Below are positions 31,003-40,656 of a stretch of DNA of 64,000 nucleotides, piece by piece (the first letter of the stretch is position 1; each line of letters starts with the position of its first letter). The notes beneath the pieces are model-generated. The model saw nothing but the letters and a program-made list of their open reading frames with translations. It was not told the origin of the DNA and searched no databases. Source of the DNA: Symsagittifera roscoffensis (taxonomy: Eukaryota > Xenacoelomorpha > Acoela > Convolutidae); the NCBI RefSeq assembly GCF_963678635.1, contig NC_087067.1:55302456-55366455 (forward strand). Reading direction: 5' to 3'. The translations under genes and the position numbers were made by a program.

Positions 31003-32943
31003 ATGAAAGTGGGAGGAATATTGCAGACGAGAACCTTCCTAGCACCCTTTGGCTGCGAAGAAATCAAAGTGGTCCATGGAGAAGAGGAAGATAAATCGGC
31101 CGGTACATTGCTCATACCGAGATTCCAGGAAGAAGCCGACAATGACGAACAAGGACCATCGAGCTCGAACAAGGATAAGTCAGAAGGAGATGACGGACAG
31201 GGTGGAAGCCGTCAGACTGAAGAACCCATGCAACAAGATCAAGCTGGTGGGGAAGACGACAGGGCATCGACAGGAGGAACATCCAGCCTGGATTTTAACA
31301 TCTTCAGTGATCTTGAAAACAATGCGGATACGTTGGAAACGACTGAGCCAGCGGACGAAGGCACCTCGACACTGGAGCCTCCGTCAGCCTTTATGGAAAT
31401 GAAACGGAATTTACCGGAGAGCAGCTCTCCTGGCAATTCAAGAAATAACGATCAGAGAATCCTCATGGAATCACCTCGGAGGAGAAGAATAGAGGCCTCA
31501 GCCAGAGTACCTTTCTTGGGAACGCTACCCGAAGAAGAATGGGAAGTACATCACCGAGACCACGAGAGTAGGACGGGATGTAAGCTGGACAGAGTGGCGT
31601 TCATGGAAGAAGTCTGGACTGTGATTCAGAGCTATGGGACCCAGTCCATTCTCAAAACAGGTCTCAATCAACCCTTGATGAGGGAAGTACTTGACAAGCT
31701 TGATGAGTGTGAAGGGAGACTGAGTGAGTTATTGATCGACTCAGCCACTGATGAGAGTGAAGCGAATTCTCCCATCAAGATGACACCGCAGGACGATGAA
31801 GGAGAGGTGGTGTATCTGTCAAGAACCAGGAGAGGGACGATACGATCGAAAATGGTGATTGATAAAATCAACGCGATGAAAATGAAGTTAGGTAGCAGAG
31901 TGATACCGAGGAGGATTGGAAAGACGAAGGTGGATTCGGAAATATCAGTGAAAGCTGGCAACTCAGCGAAAAGAAAACGAGTCGAGGAAGTCATGGATTT
32001 GGGGCAAGGTGATTATCAATTGTCTGGCACAGATAGAATATTAACTGATATAGCGATGGTGCCACCCATTCTCATGGCGGGGATAAAGTCAACCGGTTAT
32101 AAATCCAAAAGGAGTGACCGCACTCTGACTGGAGCGACTTTAGAAATGGAAATACTCAGTCAATGTGGAGAGAGTAAAATGAGGGACTTCAAGCCATCTC
32201 CCATGAATCATGGAAAGGGAAGTGTTGCAGGACAACTAACCCCAGTGGAATACAACAGACTAACAGTGTCTGAGACAGTGTCGATAGATGCACCCACCGG
32301 TGGATACATGGAGTTGTTGGAATACCGAAACTCGGCTAGAGGGCATGTAATGGCCCTGGAAGAAGAAAAAGCCATGGAGGGTTATCTGGAAACAATGTTG
32401 CAAGGCACCACCCTCAAGCAGAAGGCGTACGGAACTTTGGCGTCGTCTGACGTACAGGCGGAGACGATCGAGCAGTTGGTGAGCCTTCCATGGAAAGCAG
32501 TAGTATTGAGGTATTTCGAAGAAGAAATGAGGACTACGCCAAGAATACATGCTCTCGTGGCAGTACCTTACGTAAGGACAGAGTTACAACTCAGGTTCGC
32601 CTGGTGCATGATGGGACTGACTCGCGAAGAATATGACTCAGAAGAAAGAAAGAGGTCAAAAGAAGAAAAGGTGTTCCTTATGACAAATCTGAGGGATCTG
32701 ATAGTCCAGAAGGGAGCAGCAGTAGCGTGTGCGAAGCGGAGAGATGCTCTCTGTTTCATTCGATTCCTGATAGAGCAGATTTCAGTACCTGCACTGAACA
32801 GTTGTGTTAAAATGTTGAGGGAAGGTGATGAACGAACGAAAGCCTTGTTCTTGCTGGCATTGCTGAACATGCAGCAAAGTAAACCGATGAGGGTGAACAT
32901 GAAAGAACCTGAAGAACTGGAACCCATGAAAAAGATAGATTAG
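31003..32943 (+). CDS. Element A second coding region, part 1 (unknown function)
   Basis: First ATG at 31003 (MKVGGILQTRTFLAPFG); an alternative GTG lies nine codons upstream. Ends at an in-frame TAG (32941..32943), after which the same frame stays open to 34380. N-terminal third is acidic and serine-rich. A helical region around 32480..32780 contains FEEEMRTTP and AKRRDALCFIRFLI. Corresponding segments exist in element B (43152..43817 and 41968..43155, minus), where the protein begins with a similar APYGLEQVEMRQEG stretch. No signal peptide, transmembrane segment or known domain is visible. It follows Gag-Pol where envelope genes sit in errantiviruses but does not look like an envelope. No function assigned. 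Confidence 0.75.
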   Translation: MKVGGILQTRTFLAPFGCEEIKVVHGEEEDKSAGTLLIPRFQEEADNDEQGPSSSNKDKSEGDDGQGGSRQTEEPMQQDQAGGEDDRASTGGTSSLDFNIFSDLENNADTLETTEPADEGTSTLEPPSAFMEMKRNLPESSSPGNSRNNDQRILMESPRRRRIEASARVPFLGTLPEEEWEVHHRDHESRTGCKLDRVAFMEEVWTVIQSYGTQSILKTGLNQPLMREVLDKLDECEGRLSELLIDSATDESEANSPIKMTPQDDEGEVVYLSRTRRGTIRSKMVIDKINAMKMKLGSRVIPRRIGKTKVDSEISVKAGNSAKRKRVEEVMDLGQGDYQLSGTDRILTDIAMVPPILMAGIKSTGYKSKRSDRTLTGATLEMEILSQCGESKMRDFKPSPMNHGKGSVAGQLTPVEYNRLTVSETVSIDAPTGGYMELLEYRNSARGHVMALEEEKAMEGYLETMLQGTTLKQKAYGTLASSDVQAETIEQLVSLPWKAVVLRYFEEEMRTTPRIHALVAVPYVRTELQLRFAWCMMGLTREEYDSEERKRSKEEKVFLMTNLRDLIVQKGAAVACAKRRDALCFIRFLIEQISVPALNSCVKMLREGDERTKALFLLALLNMQQSKPMRVNMKEPEELEPMKKID

Positions 32944-34380
32944 ATCAGGAGGTTCTCAAACAAGGAGCTGAGACTCACTAAAGAATCTATGGGAGCATTG
33001 CCGAAGTCCAGTGAATACTGTGGACCGATCAAGAAGAAGTCATATAGCTACGTATCTGGGATCATAGGGATAGCGTACCATCCTTTCCTGAGTGAAGACA
33101 TACGTGATTGCTTCTTTGATTATGAGCAGGCGGTGTTACTAAGATTCTGGACGTCCAGAATTGTAACGATCAAGAGCGTCAACAATCCACAGGCCAAATT
33201 GGGACTGGTCTTGGAAGAAGAGGTGACTGCACCTTCAGTACCAAAATCCGACAAGAGAGTGGAATTTGGGTTGGGATTCTCAGATGAATTACTGAGAACG
33301 AGCTTGATGGCAGTGTGGGAATTGATGAAGCCATCATGGTGTCCTAGTCCCAACGCTGACTCAATATTACGGGCGACACAAGCCATACAGAAGGAACTGA
33401 ATGCGGACTGTAACCTGCGTGACCTCAACATCATATATAATGTGATGATAACAGCCTCTAAGAGCGACGGAGAAGATAAAGTGGAGTTGCCTGGCTGGGG
33501 ACCAGAAGACTGGGTCAAACCTGGTAGCTGTCTGGCGGAAGTCTGTGGACTAGAGGGTCACGTTTGTGGAAGTCTAGACTGTGTGAAAACCCTGGAGAAA
33601 CAACACAAGCAGTTGACAGTATTGTTTGGAAATGTAGTGATGAAAGCAAGAACGGAAACGGAACTGATAGCAGATTGCCATGGAGGAACCGATGTGAATC
33701 TAGTGACAGCACTAGGATTCTACAGCGTGTTTGGTTCTTTAGAGTCACTATTGAATCTAGAACAGAAACATGAGATGGTCACAGCCATCAGCGTAGAAGT
33801 ATTCCCAGGAGTTCTGCAGACTGAGCAGAAGTATATAGGAAAATGGAGGGAAGCAATCGAAACAGAGATGAACATCAGATACAGCGAAACTTATTGTAGA
33901 CCATCAGGAGCACGATATTTGGTGGGCTCAACGTTGGCTCCAATGTGCAAGAGCAAGTATCCTGTACATTTCGTAGCTGTGGACGTGAAGAGTACAAGAA
34001 CGATTGTGGATCAAGCCTTTTCAGTGCCGAAGTGCGTGAGGTTGGCAAGAATGTCTGAAAAGTCCTACGAGTTACTGTGTAAGATTTTCTCAGCAGTTCC
34101 AGAGAGAACCAAAGAAGAGTTGGAGTCAATATTGGGAAAGAAGTTCATGGGATATGTGAGCGGGAACTTCAGTGACTTTGAGAAACAGAAGCAAAGAGGA
34201 TCAACTGTCACAGATTACAATGCAGTAGATGAGAATGATGAAATCCACCGAGTGATGATGGAAGTGGAACCATTGCTGGAAGCTTCGGGAAAACGTAATT
34301 GGAGGAGCATCATGTTGACGCATGATGAGTTTGTTTCCTTGCCACTGCTTGTTGCAGACCTGGTGGTATCCCAAGCGTAG
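32944..34380 (+). CDS. Element A second coding region, part 2 (after in-frame TAG)
   Basis: Continues in the same frame as part 1 (the first ATG after the TAG is 32989), and homology with B and C starts before that ATG, at the RRFSNK stretch. This suggests one ancestral ORF interrupted by a stop. Conserved blocks shared with B (40657..41964) and C (63277..63963, 62697..63344): YVSGIIGIAYHPFL, KPGSCL followed by clustered cysteines, VTALGFY, AFSVPKCVRLARMS. The cysteine cluster (about 33524..33585) could bind metal or form disulfides. B and C do not have a stop at the TAG site, so conserved readthrough is unlikely. Function unknown. Confidence 0.7.
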   Translation: MRRFSNKELRLTKESMGALPKSSEYCGPIKKKSYSYVSGIIGIAYHPFLSEDIRDCFFDYEQAVLLRFWTSRIVTIKSVNNPQAKLGLVLEEEVTAPSVPKSDKRVEFGLGFSDELLRTSLMAVWELMKPSWCPSPNADSILRATQAIQKELNADCNLRDLNIIYNVMITASKSDGEDKVELPGWGPEDWVKPGSCLAEVCGLEGHVCGSLDCVKTLEKQHKQLTVLFGNVVMKARTETELIADCHGGTDVNLVTALGFYSVFGSLESLLNLEQKHEMVTAISVEVFPGVLQTEQKYIGKWREAIETEMNIRYSETYCRPSGARYLVGSTLAPMCKSKYPVHFVAVDVKSTRTIVDQAFSVPKCVRLARMSEKSYELLCKIFSAVPERTKEELESILGKKFMGYVSGNFSDFEKQKQRGSTVTDYNAVDENDEIHRVMMEVEPLLEASGKRNWRSIMLTHDEFVSLPLLVADLVVSQA

Positions 34381-35086
34381 TAATCTGATGTTGATCTGGG
34401 ACTCTGGAGAGCTGCTCTCCATGGGTTTACCAGATTCATCACAGCCCGTAACAATAGTGATAGTGGGAGTTATGATGATGATACGATGGCTGGAAGCTCA
34501 TGTTAGAGAAAATAATAGACAGGAGGCACCAACGAGAGAACAATTGCGGAAATTAGATTGTCTAAAAGATTTAGATCTTTTTGAGACAATGTGCAAAGTT
34601 CTAAACATTCCGATGGAAGTGAAGAAGATATGGGCAAGAAAACGATTGATGCCATGGTTCAAAGCTAACATGACTGCGTGGTTGTACGAGTATGCGAAAA
34701 AGCATATGTCGAAACATGGCAGAGTGTACAGTGAATATCTGCTGGACATTGGGGCAGGAGCTTTCAAGCGAGCTTTCGTGACTCATCGGAATGCAGTGAC
34801 CACCGCTGTGAAAAGAATTTCCAGAACGAGTGAGCGTAGTGGAAATGAGAAAGTAGAGATGCTGAAAGAAGATCTGGAGAGAAACGTGACGTTGTGTCTC
34901 CACAACAGCTTCTGTAGAAACAGAGAATCCAACTTGGATCCCCTACCTTGTTGTAAACAGAGGGTAGAAGAGCAGAAGTGTTGGAGGACGGCTTCCAACA
35001 GCGTCAGGATAGTCAACGACGTGCTACAAGACACGGAAACCGAAAGTGCGGAGTCAGCATCGCAGGAGGAGGAAATGGAACATTGA
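34322..35086 (+). CDS. Element A second coding region, part 3 (frameshifted C-terminus)
   Basis: Lies in a different frame and overlaps the end of part 2 by 59 bp. In element C the matching sequences around LTHGECPCHCLAQTVWYPD are in one frame, so A carries a frameshift near 34320..34330. Contains a hydrophobic stretch VTIVIVGVMMMIRWLEA, a conserved IPMEVKKIWARKRLMPWFKA block and a Ser/Glu-rich tail. The annotated start is arbitrary because this is a C-terminal fragment. Function unknown. Confidence 0.6.
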   Translation: MMSLFPCHCLLQTWWYPKRSNLMLIWDSGELLSMGLPDSSQPVTIVIVGVMMMIRWLEAHVRENNRQEAPTREQLRKLDCLKDLDLFETMCKVLNIPMEVKKIWARKRLMPWFKANMTAWLYEYAKKHMSKHGRVYSEYLLDIGAGAFKRAFVTHRNAVTTAVKRISRTSERSGNEKVEMLKEDLERNVTLCLHNSFCRNRESNLDPLPCCKQRVEEQKCWRTASNSVRIVNDVLQDTETESAESASQEEEMEH

Positions 35087-35909
35087 TGAATGGTCGAGAA
35101 AACAAGAGGCAACAAGAAAGAAAATTAGAAGAATTTAGAAGTTTTAGAACTTCTAAACGACGAAAAAAGAAGAGAACAAAGGGATGATGAAGAAACGTTA
35201 AAACTCAGAATTGTTTTATGTGTGTGAAAAACTCAAGTGAGAAACCAAGCAACCAAGTTGTAATTGAAAACTGAAACATTTAGTTGAGTTTGGGAAATTG
35301 TTGCATTTATAAATTTGCATTTTGGTTTTAGTTGAAGTGGCTTTAGAGACACTCACTTATTATTTATTTGGAAAGGCTTAAGAGAAGAGTATATTTAAAT
35401 ATTCCAGCCTGCATGATTGTTTTTAATCACTTAGGAAAACTGATCACTTTGTGGTGATATGAAAGACTTGAGTAACCTCTTGAAGAGGGAGGTTGGTACA
35501 TTGTTCTTTCTAATCACAAAGTTTCTTAGTTTTAATATTCAGGACAATAAACAAGCAAGATTTCCGAAGGGAAGGAGCATAGTAGGATAATTTTAGCTTG
35601 TTGGTTGGCAGGACTGTCCTGCAAGCCAACACCTTTTAAATCTAAGAGAAAAGAGTTTTAATCGGGACATAGACACTGGAAGTCAGAAAACATGTTTTAT
35701 CTTAGGTCATATTCTCAATGTGCAGATTAATGAAAGAATTTGAAGGCTATAGTGATGTAGTATGATGCCATTTATATTCTGCAGTGAGTTGATATGACGT
35801 GGATAAAAGTAATTCCGTGCATTTTGTAAATTCTGTTCGATGGCACTGTAACCATTTTATGAACATTGCGCGATTCAATGAGGACATTGACCGGACTGTC
35901 CGGGGAGTA
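35087..35909 (+). other. Element A 3' untranslated segment before the 3' LTR
   Basis: About 0.8 kb with no ORF of note. It ends with TGTCCGGGGAG (35897..35907) and TA directly before the LTR, the position of the plus-strand primer. The tract is only partly purine. Confidence 0.6.
35897..35909 (+). promoter_or_regulatory. Probable plus-strand primer region of element A
   Basis: TGTCCGGGGAG followed by TA immediately before the 3' LTR. Elements B (39188..39197, minus) and C (61584..61592, minus) have CCGGGGAGTA at the same place. It is short for a polypurine tract, and the same word is repeated inside the coding region. Confidence 0.5.
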
Positions 35910-36829
35910 TGTGACATTCGACCAGAATGGCCAAAATGCAGTCTCTGCAGAATTCGGTATTTTAGCAGCAAGCCTTCCGAATTGGCGATTTAGAACGGAT
36001 AAGGACGTTATTTGAACGATTGGCCAAACGGTGAAGGCTAGAAGATTCTGGAATTCTAAATTTTAAATTTTCGAAATGATGACGTAACATTTCTGAGAAA
36101 TGTTAAAACGGCCATTTTAGCTAAAATAGCAGAAAGAAACAGAACAACTTTTATCTGCGATTACGAACAGTACGAAATCGAGACTAAAAAACAACAACGA
36201 ACTACCGAACAGCAGAGGACGTTCCGAGTTGCAACTATTGTGCTGTTACAATAGTTGCAGGGCCGTTGCGAACAACAGTGAAGGGTGAAAACCAGCCCTC
36301 CGAGTTAGCGTGAACTTGAGGTTAAGGAGCTTGATTCGCCGGATTCAAGAATCCGGAAGGGTCTCGGGACGGGAACTTTTATGAACTTGTATTGAATTTT
36401 AGCATCCGTCATGTCCTGACTTGAATTTAATTAAGATCTTAATTCGTTTTGACAAGAATGAGGAGCTAGAAGTAGGGGGGGAAGGGTTGATCCATCTTCG
36501 ATGGAGATGATGATTTTTATCTACTGAACAAAAACAATAGTAATATGATAAGTAGTAGCCCTGTTTTTAGGAGTGACCTCGTGGTCTGGGGATACTGAGA
36601 CCCAGCCATGAGCTCACTATTTTTGCATGTAATCTAGTTAATTTGGGTGTTTTGACCGAAGCCGAAAGCAGTAACGTTTTTGTCGACCCGATGTTAGAGA
36701 AGACCACCGAAAAGTACTGGCTTGGTAGAGACGGTGAAAAACATGCAAAGCTTTGTTTAGACGCTAGCCAGTCGTCTTAAGACTTAGTTTTGTTATCCGT
36801 CGATATGTATCTTCCGGGCGAATGTTACA
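35910..36829 (+). repeat. Element A 3' LTR
   Basis: Direct copy of 17135..18054, same length (920 bp), with a single substitution noticed. Same termini TGTGACATTCG and CGAATGTTACA. Confidence 0.95.
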
Positions 36830-36832
36830 TAA

Positions 36833-37026
36833 TTCATATAAAAATATTCTGCAGACAGTTCAAAAAGAGTCCATGAAAGCTAGAAAACAAAAATAATAAC
36901 TTTTGAAAAAACTTCAAATTTCGAATTTCACAGAAAAAAAATGCTTTGAAGCTCTTTGAATTTCAAGAAGTTTATGATTCACACTTTTGCTATTTTTTTA
37001 TCAGAAGGTCGAAAGTATCACAGTAA
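36833..37026. other. Host sequence between elements A and C
   Basis: About 190 bp of AT-rich DNA. 36870..37000 resembles the dispersed repeat seen at 6355 and 13190. No gene. Confidence 0.6.
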
Positions 37027-37404
37027 TGTAACAGTCGCTTAAGACAAATAGGCCCTATAACCATTGGCTCAAGAGTCAGGGACACCATCTCTTGTGTTTT
37101 TCGACCTCAAAAACGGTCGGAGCCAATTCGTTTCACTTGCGAGATGAGACTAGAACCCGTTACAGCTTAAAGGCCACTAACAAAATACCCCCCCCCCCCA
37201 CTCTAGAAAATAAGAACGTCCCCATACTTAGGTCTCAAAATACCCAAAATACACGAACGCCGTTAAAAACAGGGTCGGAACAATCCGTTAAGTTACTTTT
37301 TATTGGACAGTGGAACTTTGATCCATTTCAGATGGATCAACCTAAAACTCGCCTTACCTCAACATACTAATCATAAAATGCACTCGGGAAAATTAAATTA
37401 GGTA
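37027..37404 (-). repeat. Element C 3' LTR, terminal half
   Basis: Starts TGTAACAGTCGC like B's LTR and is collinear with it until 37404, where B begins. The remainder continues at 61081. It lacks 22 bp (ACTTCGGTCACATATGAGG...) present in both B LTRs. This half is more similar to B's 5' LTR (60349 onward) than B's own 3' LTR is. Confidence 0.8.
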
Positions 37405-39185
37405 TGTAACAGTCGCTTACTTCGGTCACATATGAGGCTTAAGAAAAATAGGCCCTATAACCATTGGCTCAAGAGTCAGGGACACTATCTCTTGTGTTTT
37501 TCAACCTCAAAATCGGTCGGAGCCAATTCGGTTCGCTTGCGACATGAGACTAGAACCCGTAACAGCTTAAAGGCCACTACCAAAATATCCCCCCACTCTA
37601 GAAAATAAGAACGTTCCCATACTTAGGTCTCGAGATACCCAAAATACACGACTGCCGTTAAAAACAGGATCGGAACAATCCGTTAAGTTATTTTTTATTA
37701 GACAGTGGAACTTTGATCCATTCCAGATGGATCAACCTGAGACTCGCCTTATCTCAACATAACAATCATAAAACACACTCGAGAAAACCAAATTTAGTAC
37801 TCACATAGCAGCACGCTCGAGACACAGAGTAATTGAACTAATTAACAACTCTGGCATGAATATAATCAAATATAACTCAAGAAGTTTTCTAATGATGAGT
37901 TCCAATCAGGGATGTCGAATACTCGGATTTTTTGATATTCGTTATTCGCCGCGGCCCAACTATTCGGATTCAGCTTCGGCCAAATGTTACTACTCGAACA
38001 ACTATTCGGATATTTGGTTATTTTCCCAAAAAACTTAGCATAAAAGTTTGATACAACAAATTCTATAAAAAGTATTGAACATAGCATTTTTCAAGTAGAA
38101 TTGGCTGGGACTTGCGTAATAATGTAAAAATTGCGGGAGTGAGTAAATGTTAAAAATCAGTCACAACTCACAACCCAGTTTTTCGAGCTAAATCGACTGA
38201 GATCGCTAAAAACTGTTAAAAATCAGTGACAACCCAGTTTTTCGAGCTAAATCGAGTGACACTATTTAAAAAAGAGACCGTAATTTTAAAAACAAGTTTG
38301 CTAATGAACAGTTTTATTTCAAAAACCTTTTATTCTTATTTAAGAAAACATTTCGTGAATGATTCTCAGGTGATAATCGATTTTGTAAGTAGTTGCGACT
38401 GAGTCGGCATAAAGAAAATAGGCGCTCTGGATTTAATGCACTTTCTTCCTTCCGTTTTTCTACCACCTCGATATTCCACAAGAAACTTTTCATGCCATTT
38501 TGCCACTCCTTTTTCTTTTCTATACTCGCACTCGGCAGCGACATCAGACTCTTCTACATTAGCCATCTTAAAAAAAACAGAAAAATATTGTGAAACAAAA
38601 CAGTAAACCAATATTCGGAATATTCGGGTTTTTTAGCAGTGGACCCTGGATTATTCGGTATTCGGCAAAAAAAAATATTCGGATTCGATATTCGGATTTC
38701 AAAATTTTAATATTCGGATTCGGCTTCGAAGTGCCGAATACTCGGTTTTCGGGTCGAATACTCGGATTCGAATCGATATCCCTGGTTCCAATCAAGGGAA
38801 GTAAGTTTTTACTCAAAAATATAGTTTTGGCTCTGGACCATTGGGACACTTCACTTGTCCGCCTTTCCGTTGAAGGTTCACACTGGTCCAGTTGATTTTA
38901 ACTCCGCTCTCGTGTTCTTTTTGTCTCCTATGTCAGATAGGACAGCTCTACTCTAGTTCTCTACGATGGAAATTGCGAATAGCGATTTCCCACTGTATAT
39001 ATTTGACCACTTTCCCGCAAATGTTATTTCGGTCATTCTGATTTTTCATTTTATCTTTTCAGTTGTCGCGAGAAAACTAAGCTTGTCAGGCTCTATTCGA
39101 TTTTTTGAAAAATAAAACTTCACTCCAAAATCACGTATATTCGTGTCCCTCAAGGTCAAACTTCCCAATATGACCGACTGGCACA
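37405..39185 (-). repeat. Element B 3' LTR (interrupted)
   Basis: Sense start TGTGCCAGTCGG at 39185, sense end GCGACTGTTACA at 37405. About 895 bp after removing the hAT element and its target duplication. Preceded on the sense strand by GTCCGGGGAGTA as in A and C. Confidence 0.88.
37907..38784. mobile_element. Non-autonomous hAT-type DNA transposon (878 bp)
   Basis: Flanked by an exact 8-bp duplication GTTCCAAT (37899..37906 and 38785..38792), the hAT hallmark. Inverted termini CAGGGATGTCGAATACTCGG on the left and a right end whose reverse complement begins CAGGGATATCGATTCGAAT. Sub-terminal regions are rich in ATTCGGATATTCGG-type words in both orientations. No transposase: a 66-residue minus-strand stretch starting MANVEESDVAAE (about 38366..38563) is the only notable ORF and has no domain I recognise. 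Confidence 0.88.
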
Positions 39186-39629
39186 TACTCCCCGGACTCA
39201 AGATCGATGTCCTCATCGCGTGCTGCCTCTGTCAGTGAGTCCCCATAAACCCGAGTGTCACTCAAGATACAGTGCCTACAGTGCCAGTGGTCAGTTAGAG
39301 AGTTTACACCAGACTTAAGTTTATCTACACCCCAAAATTCACAACCATGTAAAATTTTCACACTATCGCTAAACAGCAATCAAAATCCGCACACACCTTC
39401 ACCTGTGAGTTCTCGCTTTTTAAGCTAGTAATTTAAAATTTCTTTTGTCCTATTCAATCAGGAAATTGTCATGCAGCATTTTGGTTTATAGTATAGATAT
39501 AGTATATTAATAACAATATCTCATTTGTTAAAATTTCTTTTTGGTGAACCCAGATTTCATCCGAGTTCACCATCGAGCCCCCTCCCTCTCAAGACTCAAG
39601 ACTCTAGAATTCCCTTTTGAGCCACCGGC
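39186..39629 (-). other. Element B 3' untranslated segment
   Basis: Between the last coding segment and the 3' LTR. Begins at the LTR side with the CTCCCCGGAC word (39188..39197). No ORF. Confidence 0.5.
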
Positions 39630-39833
39630 TCACCTCGTGTTCTTCACCTTCGAGGCACCAGACCCCGATATATTTGACACTGTGATCTGTTTCAAAAGTG
39701 CCTCTTCATCATCGGAGCTGATCACAACCTCCTCCCAAGCCTTCAGCTGTTCATAGGATCGCATCCACTCCCTTTGCTCCTGCAATCTCTTCGCTTGATT
39801 GGGTAAACTCTTCACCTTTGACTCTCGGTTCAA
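39630..39833 (-). pseudogene. Element B second coding region, C-terminal fragment
   Basis: 67 codons (NRESKVKSLPNQAKRLQEQR...). The equivalent of this segment in element C (62023..62316) continues further upstream in frame, so the break here is local decay. Probably contains the acidic C-terminal tail. Confidence 0.55.
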
Positions 39834-39938
39834 ACAGAAGGATTTGTGAACACTCAGGCTTACATTCTTCGCCAGGTCTTCCTCTAGTATCGTTTCCCTC
39901 GCTCTGGTGTTGTTTCTGGATACTCTACAAACTCTTTT

Positions 39939-40328
39939 TCACCCCGTCGTGATCGCATTTCGATGGGTCAGCAGAGGTCTCTTGAAGGCCTCCGGTCCTA
40001 TCTCGGCCTGGAATTGTCGATATTCCTTTTGATGTTTCCTCATGTGATCCTTCGTTACCATGTATAACCAGGACGTTAACAACGCGCGAAACCAGGGAAA
40101 GAACCTTAAGCGGCTCCATACGTGTCTGACTTCCATTGGTATGGCGAACACCTTGCATGCAGTCTCAAACAACTCAAGTCTCCTGCTGTAATCTATCGCG
40201 TATATCGACTCCGCCGTTGGCGTCTTCGACTCCCGATACTTCGTTACATTTTCTTCAATCCATCGTAGAGCCAGCATCGTGCTCACCACCAAGATGGTCA
40301 CCTTTTGCTGATGATCGGGCAGTCCCAT
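39939..40328 (-). pseudogene. Element B second coding region, fragment matching A part 3
   Basis: Starts inside GLPDHQQKVTILVVSTMLALRW and contains AIPMEVRHVWSRLRFFPWFRA, matching A's IPMEVKKIWARKRLMPWFKA. In C the glutamine at DHQQ is replaced by a stop, while B is open here. Confidence 0.6.
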
Positions 40329-40656
40329 CTACCTGATTTCCTCCACATCTCAGATCAGGCAGAGATTGGCGTGCTCCGGTTACCACACTGTTTGCGCCAG
40401 ACAGTGGCATGGACAATCCCCATGTGTGAGGTCGATGCTCCTAAGATTGCGTTCTCCCGAGGCTTCTAGGAGAGGCTCAAATTCCATCATTTTCTCGTGT
40501 ATCATGTCAATCTCTTCCAGGTTTTGGAGCACCAACCATGGGTTTCCCGATCACGTTCTGTCTCTCGTGGTCACTAGTGTTTTCACCCTCCAAACCCAGA
40601 AGTTCTTCCCCCCGGATTTCACTCAAGTCGTCCCTTTGTTCTTTCGGCACTGTCCC

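Larger units (their letters stand above)
17135..36829 (+). mobile_element. Element A: giant Gypsy-like LTR retrotransposon (19.7 kb)
   Basis: Two 920-bp direct LTRs (17135..18054 and 35910..36829), a primer-binding site just after the 5' LTR, a 3 kb untranslated leader with structured repeats, a 9.6 kb Gag-Pol ORF and a second coding region (31003..35086). Domain order protease, RT, RNase H, integrase places it in Ty3/Gypsy. A 3-bp TAA target duplication flanks it (17132..17134 and 36830..36832). I noticed only one LTR difference (G/A in the AACAACGGTGAAGGG context), so the insertion is recent. The length is about two to three times that of typical Gypsy elements. Confidence 0.95.

Noticed and set aside
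30976-35086. Reading the second coding region of element A as a retroviral-type envelope
   Set aside because: Position fits, but there is no signal peptide, furin-like site or C-terminal membrane anchor visible in the conserved blocks.
37092-37370. 92-codon plus-strand ORF, with a near-identical one at 60376..60708
   Set aside because: Both lie antisense inside LTR sequence, and the similarity is simply that of the LTR copies. The third copy is disrupted.
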